In this document: positions 46,313 through 55,962 of the stretch, piece after piece
How the letters are laid out: the number at the start of each line of letters is the position of its first letter
Numbering within the stretch: position 1 is the first letter of the stretch
Assembly (NCBI GenBank): GCA_902556265.1
Contig: CACDVM010000001.1
Location: 116,129-180,128, forward strand
Direction: 5' to 3'
Source: an uncultured Pelagibacteraceae bacterium
Lineage (GTDB): Bacteria > Pseudomonadota > Alphaproteobacteria > Pelagibacterales > Pelagibacteraceae
Length of the DNA stretch: 64,000 nt
The notes under the pieces: generated by a model
Told to the model about the DNA's origin: nothing
Databases searched by the model: none
The model's input: the letters and a program-made list of their open reading frames with translations, nothing else
Made by a program: the position numbers and the translations under genes

Positions 46313-48435
46313 TATAAAACATCACGTTTTCCAACATGATTTGCTTTACTTACGATCCCCTCATCTTCCATCATATCAATAATTCTGGCTGCTCTATTAT
46401 AGCCGATCTGAAGTTTTCTTTGTAAAAAAGATGTTGATGCTTTACCTTCTGATTTAATTATTTCAATAGCAGTTTGATACAATTCATCCTTATCAGCTTG
46501 ATTTTTAGAATTTTCATTTAGTTCCTTTTCATCAGCAAAATTTAATATTTCATCAACATAGTCTGGTTCAGCTTGTGACCTTAAAAAATTATTTATCTTT
46601 TCAATTTCATTGTCAGATACGAAGGGTGCGTGAATTCTGATTATCTTGTTAGCTGAAGACATGTAGAGCATGTCTCCTTTACCCAATAGTTGTTCAGCAC
46701 CTTGTTCACCTAAAATTGTTCTACTATCAATTTTTGAAGTAACCTGAAATGAAATACGGGTAGGAAAGTTGGCTTTGATCGTGCCCGTAATAACATCTAC
46801 ACTAGGTCTTTGAGTTGCCATTATGATGTGAATACCTGCGGCTCTTGCCATTTGAGATAATTTTTGAATATAATTTTCAATTTCCTTACCAGCAACTAAC
46901 ATTAAATCAGACATCTCATCTACAACAACAATTATATATGGCATTGAAAGTTTATGTTTTGCATTATAGCCATCAATATTTCTAACTCCTTCTTTTGTCA
47001 TTAATTTATATCTATTTTCCATTTCTTTAACTACCCACCCTAAAACAGATGCAGCTTTTTTAGCTTCGGTAATCACTGGACAAAGTAAATGAGGAACACC
47101 TTCATAAGTAGAAAGTTCCAACATCTTGGGATCAATTAAAATAAACTTGCATTTGTCTGGAGTATGTCGGTAAAGCAATGATAGAATAATTGTATTAATA
47201 CAAACTGATTTTCCTGAACCAGTTGTGCCAGCGATTAACAAGTGAGGCATAGATGCCAAATCTCCTATTATAGGTACCCCAGAAATATTTTTTCCAAGCG
47301 CTATTGGTAAATTGATATTTTTGTTTTTAAAATTTGGGTCATTCAATATTTCACTTAAATAAACATTTTCTCTATAAGAGTTGGGTAACTCAATACCAAC
47401 TGTATTACTACCTGGAATAGTCGCAATACGGGCAGACTCAGAACTTGTATTTCTTGCAATATCATCCGAAAGATTTATTATTTTTGAAACCTTTACTCCA
47501 GCTGCTGGCTCAAACTCATTTAAAGTCACAACAGGTCCATTACTTACTTTCTTTATATTTCCACTTACACCAAAATCTAATAAAATCTTCTCCAGAAATT
47601 CTGGATTATTGCTTTCATTCTTATTTGAATTTGATCTTTCATTTTTTGAAGGAATTTTTAATAATTCAATTGATGGAATTTTAAATTTAAGTTTATTTGA
47701 ATTTTCTATTTTTTCTGCTTTGATAAATGGTAAATCTTCTTGAATTAAATTTTTAATTTCATCTTGAGGAATGTACTCACTGATTATTTCGTTTTTATTC
47801 GTATAATTTTTATTATTTTTTTTAAAAATAAACTGAGCCAATTTTTTAATTGATAGAAAAAAATTCTTAGGTTCAAAGTTGATACTTATTAAAAAAAATA
47901 GAATAATTAATGTTATAAAGAAATAATAAGTAAAATTCATGTAAGAATTTATCGGGTCTTTGAAAATAAGCTGATTAAAATAATTACCTACAAATCCACC
48001 ATTACCATTTATATAAAGACTAAATGAGTCGTTATAAAAAAAGCTAAAAAAGGTCGATCCAATTAGTAAATAAATAATTATAAAAAAAGTATTTTGAATA
48101 AATAAAAATAATTTTTTATTTTTTAGAATATTAATTCCAGTAAAAAAATAAGTAATTGAAACTAAGTAAGCTATTAGTCCAACTGATTGAAAAAAAAGAT
48201 CTGATATATAACTACCCTGAAATCCCAGTAAATTTTCAATTTTGGTATTTTTAGTAAATATGAAGTTTGGATCAGTAGATGAATAAGAGACTAAAGAAAT
48301 TAAAAGTAAAATGCCTAGAATAGAAATAATTAGTCCAATTATTTCAATTAGTCTATTTATAGTAAATATTATTATTAAATTAGCTATATTTTTTATATCC
48401 ATATCAGATGAATCACATTTACCACTTTGTATCAT
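46312..48435 (-). CDS. ftsK: DNA translocase FtsK
   Basis: Septal DNA pump that clears chromosome termini and activates XerCD recombination. The 707 residues include four N-terminal transmembrane helices (about 15-190), a short linker, the RecA-like motor with Walker A GTTGSGKS near residue 402, and a C-terminal winged-helix gamma domain (STSFLQRKLQIGYNRAARIID). The linker is far shorter than in E. coli. The first residues MIQSGKCDSSDMDIK could be trimmed to the internal Met. It diverges from the UbiH-type gene. Confidence 0.96.
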   Translation of the reverse strand: MIQSGKCDSSDMDIKNIANLIIIFTINRLIEIIGLIISILGILLLISLVSYSSTDPNFIFTKNTKIENLLGFQGSYISDLFFQSVGLIAYLVSITYFFTGINILKNKKLFLFIQNTFFIIIYLLIGSTFFSFFYNDSFSLYINGNGGFVGNYFNQLIFKDPINSYMNFTYYFFITLIILFFLISINFEPKNFFLSIKKLAQFIFKKNNKNYTNKNEIISEYIPQDEIKNLIQEDLPFIKAEKIENSNKLKFKIPSIELLKIPSKNERSNSNKNESNNPEFLEKILLDFGVSGNIKKVSNGPVVTLNEFEPAAGVKVSKIINLSDDIARNTSSESARIATIPGSNTVGIELPNSYRENVYLSEILNDPNFKNKNINLPIALGKNISGVPIIGDLASMPHLLIAGTTGSGKSVCINTIILSLLYRHTPDKCKFILIDPKMLELSTYEGVPHLLCPVITEAKKAASVLGWVVKEMENRYKLMTKEGVRNIDGYNAKHKLSMPYIIVVVDEMSDLMLVAGKEIENYIQKLSQMARAAGIHIIMATQRPSVDVITGTIKANFPTRISFQVTSKIDSRTILGEQGAEQLLGKGDMLYMSSANKIIRIHAPFVSDNEIEKINNFLRSQAEPDYVDEILNFADEKELNENSKNQADKDELYQTAIEIIKSEGKASTSFLQRKLQIGYNRAARIIDMMEDEGIVSKANHVGKRDVL

Positions 48436-48465
48436 CTAATTTTTGTTGTTAAAATTAAAATTATT

Positions 48466-49539
48466 ATGAAAGTATGTATAATTGGTAGAGGATTAACAAG
48501 CTTAACATTAGCAAAAACTTTGGTAGATGAAGGAATAAGTGTAGATATTTATGCAAATCAAAAAGCTAAAAGTTTAGATAGGTCTCGCACGATTGGCATT
48601 TCAAAGAGTAACATAAAATTTTTTAATGAGAATATTTTAAATATTAAAAAATTATTATGGAATATTAATAAAATAGAAATTTACAGTGAAAACTTTAAGG
48701 ATAATAAAGTTTTGAATTTTGAAAAGAATAAACAAAATCTTTTTTCGATTATCAAAAATCATGAATTACAAAGTTGTTTGATCAAAGAACTAAATAAAAA
48801 TAAGCTTTTTAAAACAAAAAATATGATAGAGAGTAAAAAATTACTTAATAGAAATTATAATTTATTTATAAATTGTGATTTTAATTCTTCAATAGCAAAA
48901 AAATTTTTTTATAAGAAAATTAATAAAGAATATAATAGTTATGCACACTCACTTATAATCAAACATAAAAAAAAGCCTAATAATAACACTGCAGTACAAA
49001 TTTTTACAGAAAAAGGTCCTTTGGCATTTTTGCCCATCTCAGATCAAGAAACTTCCGTTGTGTTTTCTGTAAAGGGTCCTCAAAACGTTAATCTAAAAAA
49101 TTTAATAAAAAAATATAACAACAAATATTCAATAATTCAAATTTATGGAAATTCTAGTTTTGAATTAAGTTCATCTAATTTAAGAACTTATTACAATGAC
49201 AATCTACTGGCATTTGGAGATATGTTGCACAAATTACACCCATTAGCAGGTCAGGGGTTTAACATGTCAATAAGAGACATAAAAGTTCTGTTAAATTTAA
49301 TTAGATTTAAGATAAGACATGGACTTGGGTTAGATAAGTCAATCTGTACTGATTTTGAGAAAAAAACTAAACATAAAAATTATCTTTTTTCGAATGGAAT
49401 TGATTTTATTTATGAGTTTTTTAACTTAGAAAGTAAAACAAAAAATTCAATTTTAAGTAAATCAGTTCAATACCTTGGAAAAAATAAAGTAACGAACAAT
49501 CTTTTTATTAAAATCGCAGATAAAGGAATTTTTTTTTAA
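48466..49539 (+). CDS. UbiH/COQ6-family FAD monooxygenase
   Basis: A 357-residue flavoprotein hydroxylase, likely adding a hydroxyl group to the ubiquinone ring. The FAD-binding loop CIIGRGLTSLTLAKTL starts right at the chosen ATG (48466). The GD motif and second FAD site read FGDMLHKLHPLAGQGFNMSIRD, typical of UbiH/UbiF/UbiL. Which ring position it modifies cannot be told. It is divergent from ftsK and converges on the Lon-domain gene with a 1 bp gap. Confidence 0.88.
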   Translation: MKVCIIGRGLTSLTLAKTLVDEGISVDIYANQKAKSLDRSRTIGISKSNIKFFNENILNIKKLLWNINKIEIYSENFKDNKVLNFEKNKQNLFSIIKNHELQSCLIKELNKNKLFKTKNMIESKKLLNRNYNLFINCDFNSSIAKKFFYKKINKEYNSYAHSLIIKHKKKPNNNTAVQIFTEKGPLAFLPISDQETSVVFSVKGPQNVNLKNLIKKYNNKYSIIQIYGNSSFELSSSNLRTYYNDNLLAFGDMLHKLHPLAGQGFNMSIRDIKVLLNLIRFKIRHGLGLDKSICTDFEKKTKHKNYLFSNGIDFIYEFFNLESKTKNSILSKSVQYLGKNKVTNNLFIKIADKGIFF

Positions 49540-49540
49540 A

Positions 49541-50185
49541 TTATTGAACAGTCTTATTATTATAAAGGTCGAAAGTATAAGTTGTTAATATTTCAGCAAT
49601 TTTTGTTTTTCTTAGTTCTAAATTTTTTGCTTCTAATAAAACTTGTTTCTCTTCCAGTGTAAATGGTGAAGCCATAGCAAGAGCATTAATAGTTTCGTCG
49701 AGATTTTGTTTTTCCAGGGCTTTCCAATTAATTACAAAACCTTTTTTCTCAAACAACATTTTCAAATCTTTAAATATTAATTCCAAATCAGAAAATTTTA
49801 GAGCTTCACTTTTATTTTCTAAATCGTCGTAGTAATTATCAAATGAGATTTCACATTCACGATATTTTTTGTCTGAATTAATTTCTTTAATGACTTTAAA
49901 TCTAATTATTCCTTTTAATTCTATTAAATATCTTCCATCACTTGTTTCTTTAAAAGATGTTATTTTACCTAGGCAGCCAATATTATGTAACTCGGGCACA
50001 CCATTATTATTCAAATTTTTTGGTTGTATCATGCCTATTAGCTTATTAGTCTTCATACTATCATTTACCATATCAATATATCTTGGTTCAAATATATTAA
50101 GTGGGACAGAAGTTTTTGGAAATATGATAAAATTATCCAGGGGAAAAATAGAAATTTTATTAGGTAACTCTTGTTTATTTATCAT
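49541..50185 (-). CDS. Lon N-terminal substrate-binding domain protein
   Basis: A 214-residue stand-alone LON-SB (PUA-like) protein without the ATPase or protease parts of Lon. The start ISIFPLDNFIIFPKTSVPLNIFEPRY is characteristic, with IGCLGKITSFKETSDGRYLIELKG following. Such proteins are common in alphaproteobacteria next to thioredoxin-like genes; the function is unknown. It is divergent from the broken TPR-sulfotransferase across 66 bp. Confidence 0.92.
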   Translation of the reverse strand: MINKQELPNKISIFPLDNFIIFPKTSVPLNIFEPRYIDMVNDSMKTNKLIGMIQPKNLNNNGVPELHNIGCLGKITSFKETSDGRYLIELKGIIRFKVIKEINSDKKYRECEISFDNYYDDLENKSEALKFSDLELIFKDLKMLFEKKGFVINWKALEKQNLDETINALAMASPFTLEEKQVLLEAKNLELRKTKIAEILTTYTFDLYNNKTVQ

Positions 50186-50251
50186 AATTTATTCTAACAA
50201 AAATTTTAAGTTTAACCAAGTTCAAATAAAGTTATAAAATTTTATATATTC

Positions 50252-50674
50252 ATGGATAAGAATTTAAATAAAAAAATAGATAAATTAATGAGCTCAGCTC
50301 AATTACAAAAAGAGAAAAATAATTTAGATGCGTCATTAAGTTTATTAAAAAAAATTTTAAATATCAGCCCAAAGAATAAAAGGGCGTTTAATAACATTGG
50401 AAATATTTTAAAGGAACAGGGGAGATATGATGAAGCAATTAAATCTTATGAAAAATCAATTTTGATAGACCCATATTATCAAATAGCTAAGACAAATTTA
50501 GCTATACTTTATCATGAAATGGGAAATTTAAATAAAGCAGAGGATGTCTATAAAGAATTAATTAATGATGATAAAAATAATCTCTCTATTTATTTTAATT
50601 TATCGAGGATAAATTTTCATTTTTTTAATGAAAAAGTGATAAATCAAATTAAGGATTTATTAAAAAAAAAATGA
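50252..50674 (+). CDS. TPR protein: 5' part of a frameshifted TPR-sulfotransferase
   Basis: A 140-residue ORF of tetratricopeptide repeats (AFNNIGNILKEQGRYDEAIKSYEKS and more). It ends in LLKKK then TGA, immediately after a run of ten adenines (50662-50671). With nine adenines, the frame would continue through DVNNYNKASGYFILAKN straight into the sulfotransferase ORF downstream. The pair therefore looks like one gene, paralogous to that at 17455-19005, split by a +1 shift in a homopolymer. Sequencing error, slippage-corrected expression, or a real mutation are all possible. Confidence 0.75.
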   Translation: MDKNLNKKIDKLMSSAQLQKEKNNLDASLSLLKKILNISPKNKRAFNNIGNILKEQGRYDEAIKSYEKSILIDPYYQIAKTNLAILYHEMGNLNKAEDVYKELINDDKNNLSIYFNLSRINFHFFNEKVINQIKDLLKKK

Positions 50675-50711
50675 TGTAAATAATTATAATAAAGCATCAG
50701 GTTATTTTATT

Positions 50712-51656
50712 TTGGCAAAAAATGAAAATAAAAAGAAAAACTTTGAAAAAGAAATAGAATATCTTAATAAAGGTCATCAGTTTTTTTATAAAAGTGTAAA
50801 CCCAAAAATATTTGATCAAAGTTTGTCATACTGGTTAAATATAATCCCTAAAAAATTTGGTAAATTTAAAATTATAAATTCAAACACAGACGATAAAAAT
50901 AATAGTTTATTAAATCCAATTTTTATTATTGGTATGCCCAGATCTGGATCTACTTTGATAGAGGGCATTATTTCTTCTGGAAAAAGAAAGATACCAAATG
51001 GAGGTGAGACAGCTATTATTAATTGGGCTGTTCTAAAATCAGTTAGAGAAGAAAATCCCAAATTACTATTTAATCAAAATGAAATAATTATTGATTATAA
51101 AAAAATTAGCGATGATATTTATAAAAAATATGAAAATTTAAACTTATTAAAGAAAGAAAAAAATTTTTATTTTGTAGATAAGTCATTAGAAAATTTTTTT
51201 TATATAGATCTAATTTTAAATTTATTTCCTAACGCAAAGTTCATACATTGTGAGCGAAATTATATAGACACTATTTTTGCAATATATCAAAATTTTTTTA
51301 CTAAAATGACCTGGACACATTCTTTAGAAAATATTTTAAATTATTTAGATAATTATTTGCTAGTGATGGAAAATTTTAAAAAAAAATTTGGTAACAAAAT
51401 ATATTCAGTAAATTTATCTGAATTTACATCTAATAGTACCGAAATTTCAAAAAAAATTTTTGATTTTTGTAATTTAGAGTGGGCTGAAAAAAGTCTGGAA
51501 TTTCACAAAAGAACAGATCTATTTTCTAAGACAGCAAGTAATATTCAAATTAGGGAAAAAATTTATAGATACGATAAGGATAAATATAATGTTTATAAAA
51601 AATTTATTAAAGGATTTGAAAATAAATATTCTTGGCTCAACAAATATAACCTATAA
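50712..51656 (+). CDS. Sulfotransferase: 3' part of a frameshifted TPR-sulfotransferase
   Basis: A 314-residue ORF with a sulfotransferase domain: PAPS loop FIIGMPRSGSTLIEGII near residue 74, and AKFIHCERNYIDTIFAIYQN for the 3'-phosphate. The listed TTG start at 50712 is doubtful: the reading frame is open back to the A10 tract at 50662-50671, which joins it to the TPR ORF. The architecture matches the intact TPR-sulfotransferase at 17455-19005. The acceptor substrate is unknown. Confidence 0.75.
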   Translation: MAKNENKKKNFEKEIEYLNKGHQFFYKSVNPKIFDQSLSYWLNIIPKKFGKFKIINSNTDDKNNSLLNPIFIIGMPRSGSTLIEGIISSGKRKIPNGGETAIINWAVLKSVREENPKLLFNQNEIIIDYKKISDDIYKKYENLNLLKKEKNFYFVDKSLENFFYIDLILNLFPNAKFIHCERNYIDTIFAIYQNFFTKMTWTHSLENILNYLDNYLLVMENFKKKFGNKIYSVNLSEFTSNSTEISKKIFDFCNLEWAEKSLEFHKRTDLFSKTASNIQIREKIYRYDKDKYNVYKKFIKGFENKYSWLNKYNL

Positions 51657-51709
51657 AATTTATATTTCTTGCAATTAAGAAAAGCGATATTTATAATAAT
51701 TTCAAATAA

Positions 51710-51784
51710 GCGGGCATAGCTCAGTGGTAGAGCGTCTCGTTGCCAACGAGAAGGTCGAGGGTTCGACCCCCTTTGCCCGCTCCA
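51710..51784 (+). tRNA. tRNA-Gly (anticodon GCC)
   Basis: A complete cloverleaf by eye: acceptor GCGGGCA pairs TGCCCGC, D-arm GCTC/GAGC, anticodon stem TCTCG/CGAGA with loop TTGCCAA (anticodon GCC), T-arm GAGGG TTCGACC CCCTT, then TCCA with the CCA end encoded. It stands alone in front of the pterin dehydratase gene, 3 bp from that start codon. Confidence 0.97.
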
Positions 51785-51787
51785 ATT

Positions 51788-52132
51788 ATGAGCGATTTAT
51801 TAAATAAAAAATGTTTACCCTGTGAGGGGGGTGTTCCAGCATTAGATATTTCTGAAATTCACAAATATCAAAAAAAAATAGATGGGTGGGATATTATTAA
51901 AAATGAAAATAATATTTATTTTTTAGAAAAAAAATTTAAGTTCAAAAACTTTTTAGAAAGTCAAAATTTTGTTAATAGGGTTGGTAAAATATCTGAGGAG
52001 GAGGGGCATCATCCAGAGATTTTATTTGGTTGGGGATATGCAAAGATTAATATAACAACTCATGCGATCGAGGGGCTTTCAGAAAATGATTTTATTTTGG
52101 CTGCAAAAATTGACAAGAATGTTAATGCCTAA
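51788..52132 (+). CDS. 4a-hydroxytetrahydrobiopterin dehydratase (pterin carbinolamine dehydratase)
   Basis: A 114-residue PCD/DCoH-fold protein that recycles 4a-hydroxytetrahydropterin. The catalytic region reads EEEGHHPEILFGWGYAKI, followed by the second histidine in TTHAIEGLSENDF. I chose ATG at 51788; a longer reading from 51740 would run into the tRNA gene. No phenylalanine hydroxylase is nearby, so the physiological partner is unknown (a molybdopterin link has been proposed for the family). It converges on purH with an 11 bp overlap. Confidence 0.93.
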   Translation: MSDLLNKKCLPCEGGVPALDISEIHKYQKKIDGWDIIKNENNIYFLEKKFKFKNFLESQNFVNRVGKISEEEGHHPEILFGWGYAKINITTHAIEGLSENDFILAAKIDKNVNA

Positions 52133-53657
52133 AGTGTCTTGTTTTTGAAAAAATAAGAATAGTTTTTGTGGAGTCTGCAAATTTAATAATCTCTTTATCT
52201 CTAATTGATCCTGAAGGTTGAACAACAGCAGAGACTCCAGATTGAACAAGTTTTTCAATTCCATCTACAAAAGGAAAAAAAGCATCGGATGCTGCAACAA
52301 TTTCATCTTTCACTTTTGAAAATTTTTTCATTTTATCAATAGCAATTTTACAACTGTCAAGTCTACTTGGTTGTCCTGATCCAATTCCTATAGTTGATTT
52401 ATTACTCGCAAGCACTATTGCATTTGATTTTACATAACGGCAAACATTAAATGCAAAAATTAAATTATCCAACTGTGATTTATTTGGTTTCTTTTTTGAA
52501 ACAATTTTAAAATTTTTTTTTGAAAATATTTCTTTATCTTCTGATTGTATCAGCATGGAGTTGTTAATAGAATTAAATCTTAAAACTGTTTCTAAAGTAA
52601 AATTAGATGCGTCTAATAATCTTAAATTTTTTTTGGATTTTAATATTTTGAGTGCTTTTTTGTCAAATCCATTAGCTATTATTACTTCAAGAAAGATTTT
52701 ATTTAGTTCTGTGGCCAAAGTTTCAGTTATTTTAAAGTTACAAGAAACAATACCACCAAACGCGCTTGTAGGATCACATGCTAACGCAGATTTATAACTA
52801 TTTAGTTTATTCTTAAGAATTGATACCCCGCAAGGATTTGCATGCTTAACAATAACTGTTCCGGTATTTTTTGGAAGAGATTTTGAAATTGTCAAAGCTG
52901 AAAAAATATCATTGTAATTATTATAGCTTAAAGATTTTCCATGGATTTTTTTAATTTTAAGATCTTTATCTTCTGAATAAATTGCACTTTCTTGATGAGG
53001 GTTTTCACCATATCTTAATTTTTCAATTAAATTTAACTGAAAAATTTTTTTTTTAGGAAAATTGGCATTTGAATTTTTATTAAAATAATTTGTTATTAAT
53101 GAGTCATAATAAGCTGTCTCAGCAAATGCTAATTTAGACATTTTTTCTCTGAATCCAAAAGAGGTAGATCCTTTATTAATTTTTAATTGATCAATAAGTT
53201 CAGAATATTGATCAATTGATGTAATTACAGTAACATCATTATAATTTTTTGCGGCTGATCTAACCATAGTTGGTCCACCTATATCTATATTCTCAATAAT
53301 TTTATTATGATCTTTTTTTTTTTTTACAGTTTGTTCAAATGGATAAAAATTTACAATTACTAAATCGATATTCTCAAAATTATTATTTTTTAAATCTTTT
53401 AAATGATTTTTATTGTTTCTTTTATTTAAAATTCCAGCATGGATTTTTGGGTGTAAAGTTTTAACTCTACCATCAAGAATTTCATTAAAACCAGTAAAAT
53501 TTGATACCTCTAAACATTTAAATCTGAGATTTTTAATTTCTTTAAATGTTCCACCTGAGCTAATTAATTTGATATTGTTATTCTTGAGGACTTTTAAAAG
53601 TGGTTTTAAGCCTGACTTATCTGATACAGATATTAATGCTGATCTAATTCTTTTCAT
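52122..53657 (-). CDS. purH: Bifunctional AICAR transformylase/IMP cyclohydrolase
   Basis: Last two steps of purine (IMP) synthesis. The 511-residue form starting at ATG 53657 begins MKRIRSALISVSDKSGL, as expected; seven extra upstream residues are possible but overlap the previous gene. The N-terminal MGS-like domain has ISSGGTFKEIK and GRVKTLHPKIHAGIL; the C-terminal transformylase shows KYGENPHQ-like RYGENPHQ, VKHANPCG and DAFFPFVDG. Its start overlaps the heparinase gene stop (TAATG). Confidence 0.95.
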   Translation of the reverse strand: MKRIRSALISVSDKSGLKPLLKVLKNNNIKLISSGGTFKEIKNLRFKCLEVSNFTGFNEILDGRVKTLHPKIHAGILNKRNNKNHLKDLKNNNFENIDLVIVNFYPFEQTVKKKKDHNKIIENIDIGGPTMVRSAAKNYNDVTVITSIDQYSELIDQLKINKGSTSFGFREKMSKLAFAETAYYDSLITNYFNKNSNANFPKKKIFQLNLIEKLRYGENPHQESAIYSEDKDLKIKKIHGKSLSYNNYNDIFSALTISKSLPKNTGTVIVKHANPCGVSILKNKLNSYKSALACDPTSAFGGIVSCNFKITETLATELNKIFLEVIIANGFDKKALKILKSKKNLRLLDASNFTLETVLRFNSINNSMLIQSEDKEIFSKKNFKIVSKKKPNKSQLDNLIFAFNVCRYVKSNAIVLASNKSTIGIGSGQPSRLDSCKIAIDKMKKFSKVKDEIVAASDAFFPFVDGIEKLVQSGVSAVVQPSGSIRDKEIIKFADSTKTILIFSKTRHFRH

Positions 53658-55270
53658 TATATTTTTTTTACTTCCCAATTAATAATTTCTACTTCGTTAT
53701 TTGATATGCCAGTTATAAAAATGTTTTGATTTTCAATATATAAATTTTTATTACCGAAATATAAACCATTATCAATATTAATATCATAATTATCACAAGT
53801 AAATTTCCAACCTTCATCTTCTAGTTCTATTAAAATTGTTTTATTGTCTTGTGTTTTCATTAATTTAACACCTGGTTCTAAATGAAATCTAATATCAAAT
53901 TTATAATTATTATTTGTTTTTTTTTTAATTATTTTATCTGTTCCGATAAAAGCCATTTGTTCCGTATAAAATTCAATTGTTCTTTCATGTAATGAATTAT
54001 ATTTTTTTTGGTAACCATCATGCACAGCATTTATTTTCCAATAATTTTTTTCAAATACAAAGTTTCTTTTAATTATTTTCAAATTGTCTTTGATTATGAA
54101 GGTGTCATGAATTTTTGTAAATTTACATGATGAATTATCATCAATAATTAAAGTACTTTGTGCTGCTGATGATCTAGATAATTGATTGAGTTTACTATTT
54201 TTTTTTTTGTAATAACCGCAATTACTTATTAATTTTTTCCCATTCGATAATATTTCAAAAGACAACGCTCCAGATTGATAATTTCTAGTATGATCTAAAT
54301 TTGGTGTAGGCCCCGCATCCATTGTTAAACTAATTTTCTTATTTCTCAAAATTATATAACCACCACACTCTTGGTTCACATTTTTAAACTTGTAACCTAA
54401 TCTTTTTAGATAATTGTCAAAATCTCCATTGTTAGAAATATTATTTCCATTAAAAAGTAAATCTGATCCTATATTCTGCCAAACAAAAGCATATCCTTGC
54501 CCGAGGTAATAAATAGTTTCCTCAATGTGCTCAGGTACATTGACATGAGCTTCTTTAAACCATTCTCTTACCAAAATAAAATATTTTAAAAAAAAAATTA
54601 ATTGTTTGATATTTCTTGATTTTGGAAAATTATAATTATCCAAAGTCAATTTCGATATTTTTTTGAGAAGATTTGATCCAAAAGATAAATATTTTTTTTC
54701 GTTTTGATAACAAAGTCCAACTAAAATAATAGATGCACAGCCAACTAATTTATCATCAATTAATTCAGATCTACTAATTTCATTTATTAAATGATTTGTT
54801 TGTTTTTGAATTATTTTATTAAAATCATCTTTATATTTTTTATTACTTTCCTCGTAAGTAAGATTATGACATGATAACCAAGCTATGACTCTTTTTGCTG
54901 TCAGATCAAAGTTCCAACTTTTTTTATTATAATTATTATTATTGTTAATCCAGTTTGTAATAATTGATTGTACGGTTTTTTTTGATGATTTTAAATCTAA
55001 ACTAAAAAGCCAATAGAAATTATTTAGCTTTTTAAATTCTTTTAAATTTAAATTGTTATTATTATTCCAGATTTCATCTAAAGAAAAATCTTCAATTTTT
55101 ATCTTTTTTTTTTGATATTTAATTAAAGACGAAAGTAAATAGGGACTAGGTTTATAAAATAAATCTTTATTATAAATTTTAGAAATTTTTTTATCGTAAA
55201 ATTTAGAATTAAGATAAAAATTTCTAAATTGATCTAATATACTTAAAAAAAAACGATTTATATAAATCAT
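53657..55270 (-). CDS. Heparinase II/III-like protein
   Basis: A 537-residue protein of the heparinase II/III family (an N-terminal alpha/alpha-toroid to about 290 and a C-terminal beta-sandwich). LNFNGNN-type LLFNGNNISNNGDFDNYLKRLGY and the SLTMDAGPTPNLDHTRNYQSGALSFE stretch are family hallmarks. No signal peptide is evident. The true substrate in alphaproteobacteria is unknown; the gene nonetheless stays next to purH and rpe in many of them. It lies 4 bp from rpe. Confidence 0.85.
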   Translation of the reverse strand: MIYINRFFLSILDQFRNFYLNSKFYDKKISKIYNKDLFYKPSPYLLSSLIKYQKKKIKIEDFSLDEIWNNNNNLNLKEFKKLNNFYWLFSLDLKSSKKTVQSIITNWINNNNNYNKKSWNFDLTAKRVIAWLSCHNLTYEESNKKYKDDFNKIIQKQTNHLINEISRSELIDDKLVGCASIILVGLCYQNEKKYLSFGSNLLKKISKLTLDNYNFPKSRNIKQLIFFLKYFILVREWFKEAHVNVPEHIEETIYYLGQGYAFVWQNIGSDLLFNGNNISNNGDFDNYLKRLGYKFKNVNQECGGYIILRNKKISLTMDAGPTPNLDHTRNYQSGALSFEILSNGKKLISNCGYYKKKNSKLNQLSRSSAAQSTLIIDDNSSCKFTKIHDTFIIKDNLKIIKRNFVFEKNYWKINAVHDGYQKKYNSLHERTIEFYTEQMAFIGTDKIIKKKTNNNYKFDIRFHLEPGVKLMKTQDNKTILIELEDEGWKFTCDNYDINIDNGLYFGNKNLYIENQNIFITGISNNEVEIINWEVKKI

Positions 55271-55274
55271 GAAA

Positions 55275-55934
55275 TTATTTTGATCTTAATAATTCAATAT
55301 TTTTTTTTATATCTCCATTATTACTTTTAAAAATTGTGGTGCCAGAAACAAGAATATTTGCACCAGCTTCTACTGCCTTTTTACAATTTTCAAAATTTAT
55401 TCCACCATCGATTTCAATATCAAAATTTAATTTTTTTTCTTTTTGAATTTTTTTTAACTCCTTTATTTTAGTGAGAACTTCAGGTATAAATTTTTGTCCC
55501 CCAAACCCTGGATTTACACTCATTACAAGAACCAAATCAATTTGATGTAATTCATTTAAAATAGTATCAATTTTAGTCTCAGGATTTAAAGATACCCCAA
55601 CTTTCTTTTTTAATTCTTTGATTTTTAGAATTGATAAATTTAAATTATCAGTAGCCTCTGGATGAATTGTAATTATATCTGCACCAGCATTAGAGTATGC
55701 TTCAATGTATTTGTGAACTGGTGAAATCATTAAGTGTACGTCAAATAATATTGAAGATTTTTTTTTTAAAGCTTTTATAACTGGAGGGCCAATCGTCAAA
55801 TTTGGAACAAAGTGACCATCCATGACATCAACATGTATCATGTCTGCTCCTCCTTCTTCTAATTTCTTTATTTCATTTCCTAGCTGACTAAAATCAGCTG
55901 ATAATATTGAGGGTGAAATTTTTATTTTTTTCAT
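55275..55934 (-). CDS. rpe: Ribulose-phosphate 3-epimerase
   Basis: Pentose-phosphate enzyme interconverting ribulose-5-P and xylulose-5-P. The 219-residue TIM barrel shows ISPSILSADFSQLGNEI, HVDVMDGHFVPNLTIGP with catalytic aspartate and metal-binding histidine, VMSVNPGFGGQKFI, and EIDGGINFENC. It is 4 bp upstream of the heparinase-like gene on the same strand. Confidence 0.96.
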   Translation of the reverse strand: MKKIKISPSILSADFSQLGNEIKKLEEGGADMIHVDVMDGHFVPNLTIGPPVIKALKKKSSILFDVHLMISPVHKYIEAYSNAGADIITIHPEATDNLNLSILKIKELKKKVGVSLNPETKIDTILNELHQIDLVLVMSVNPGFGGQKFIPEVLTKIKELKKIQKEKKLNFDIEIDGGINFENCKKAVEAGANILVSGTTIFKSNNGDIKKNIELLRSK

Positions 55935-55962
55935 TGATAACTAGTTTAACTAGTATCAATTT

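Noticed and set aside
51740..51787. Longer start for the pterin dehydratase
   Set aside because: The extra codons lie inside tRNA-Gly; the leader MPTRRSRVRPPLPAP is translated tRNA sequence.
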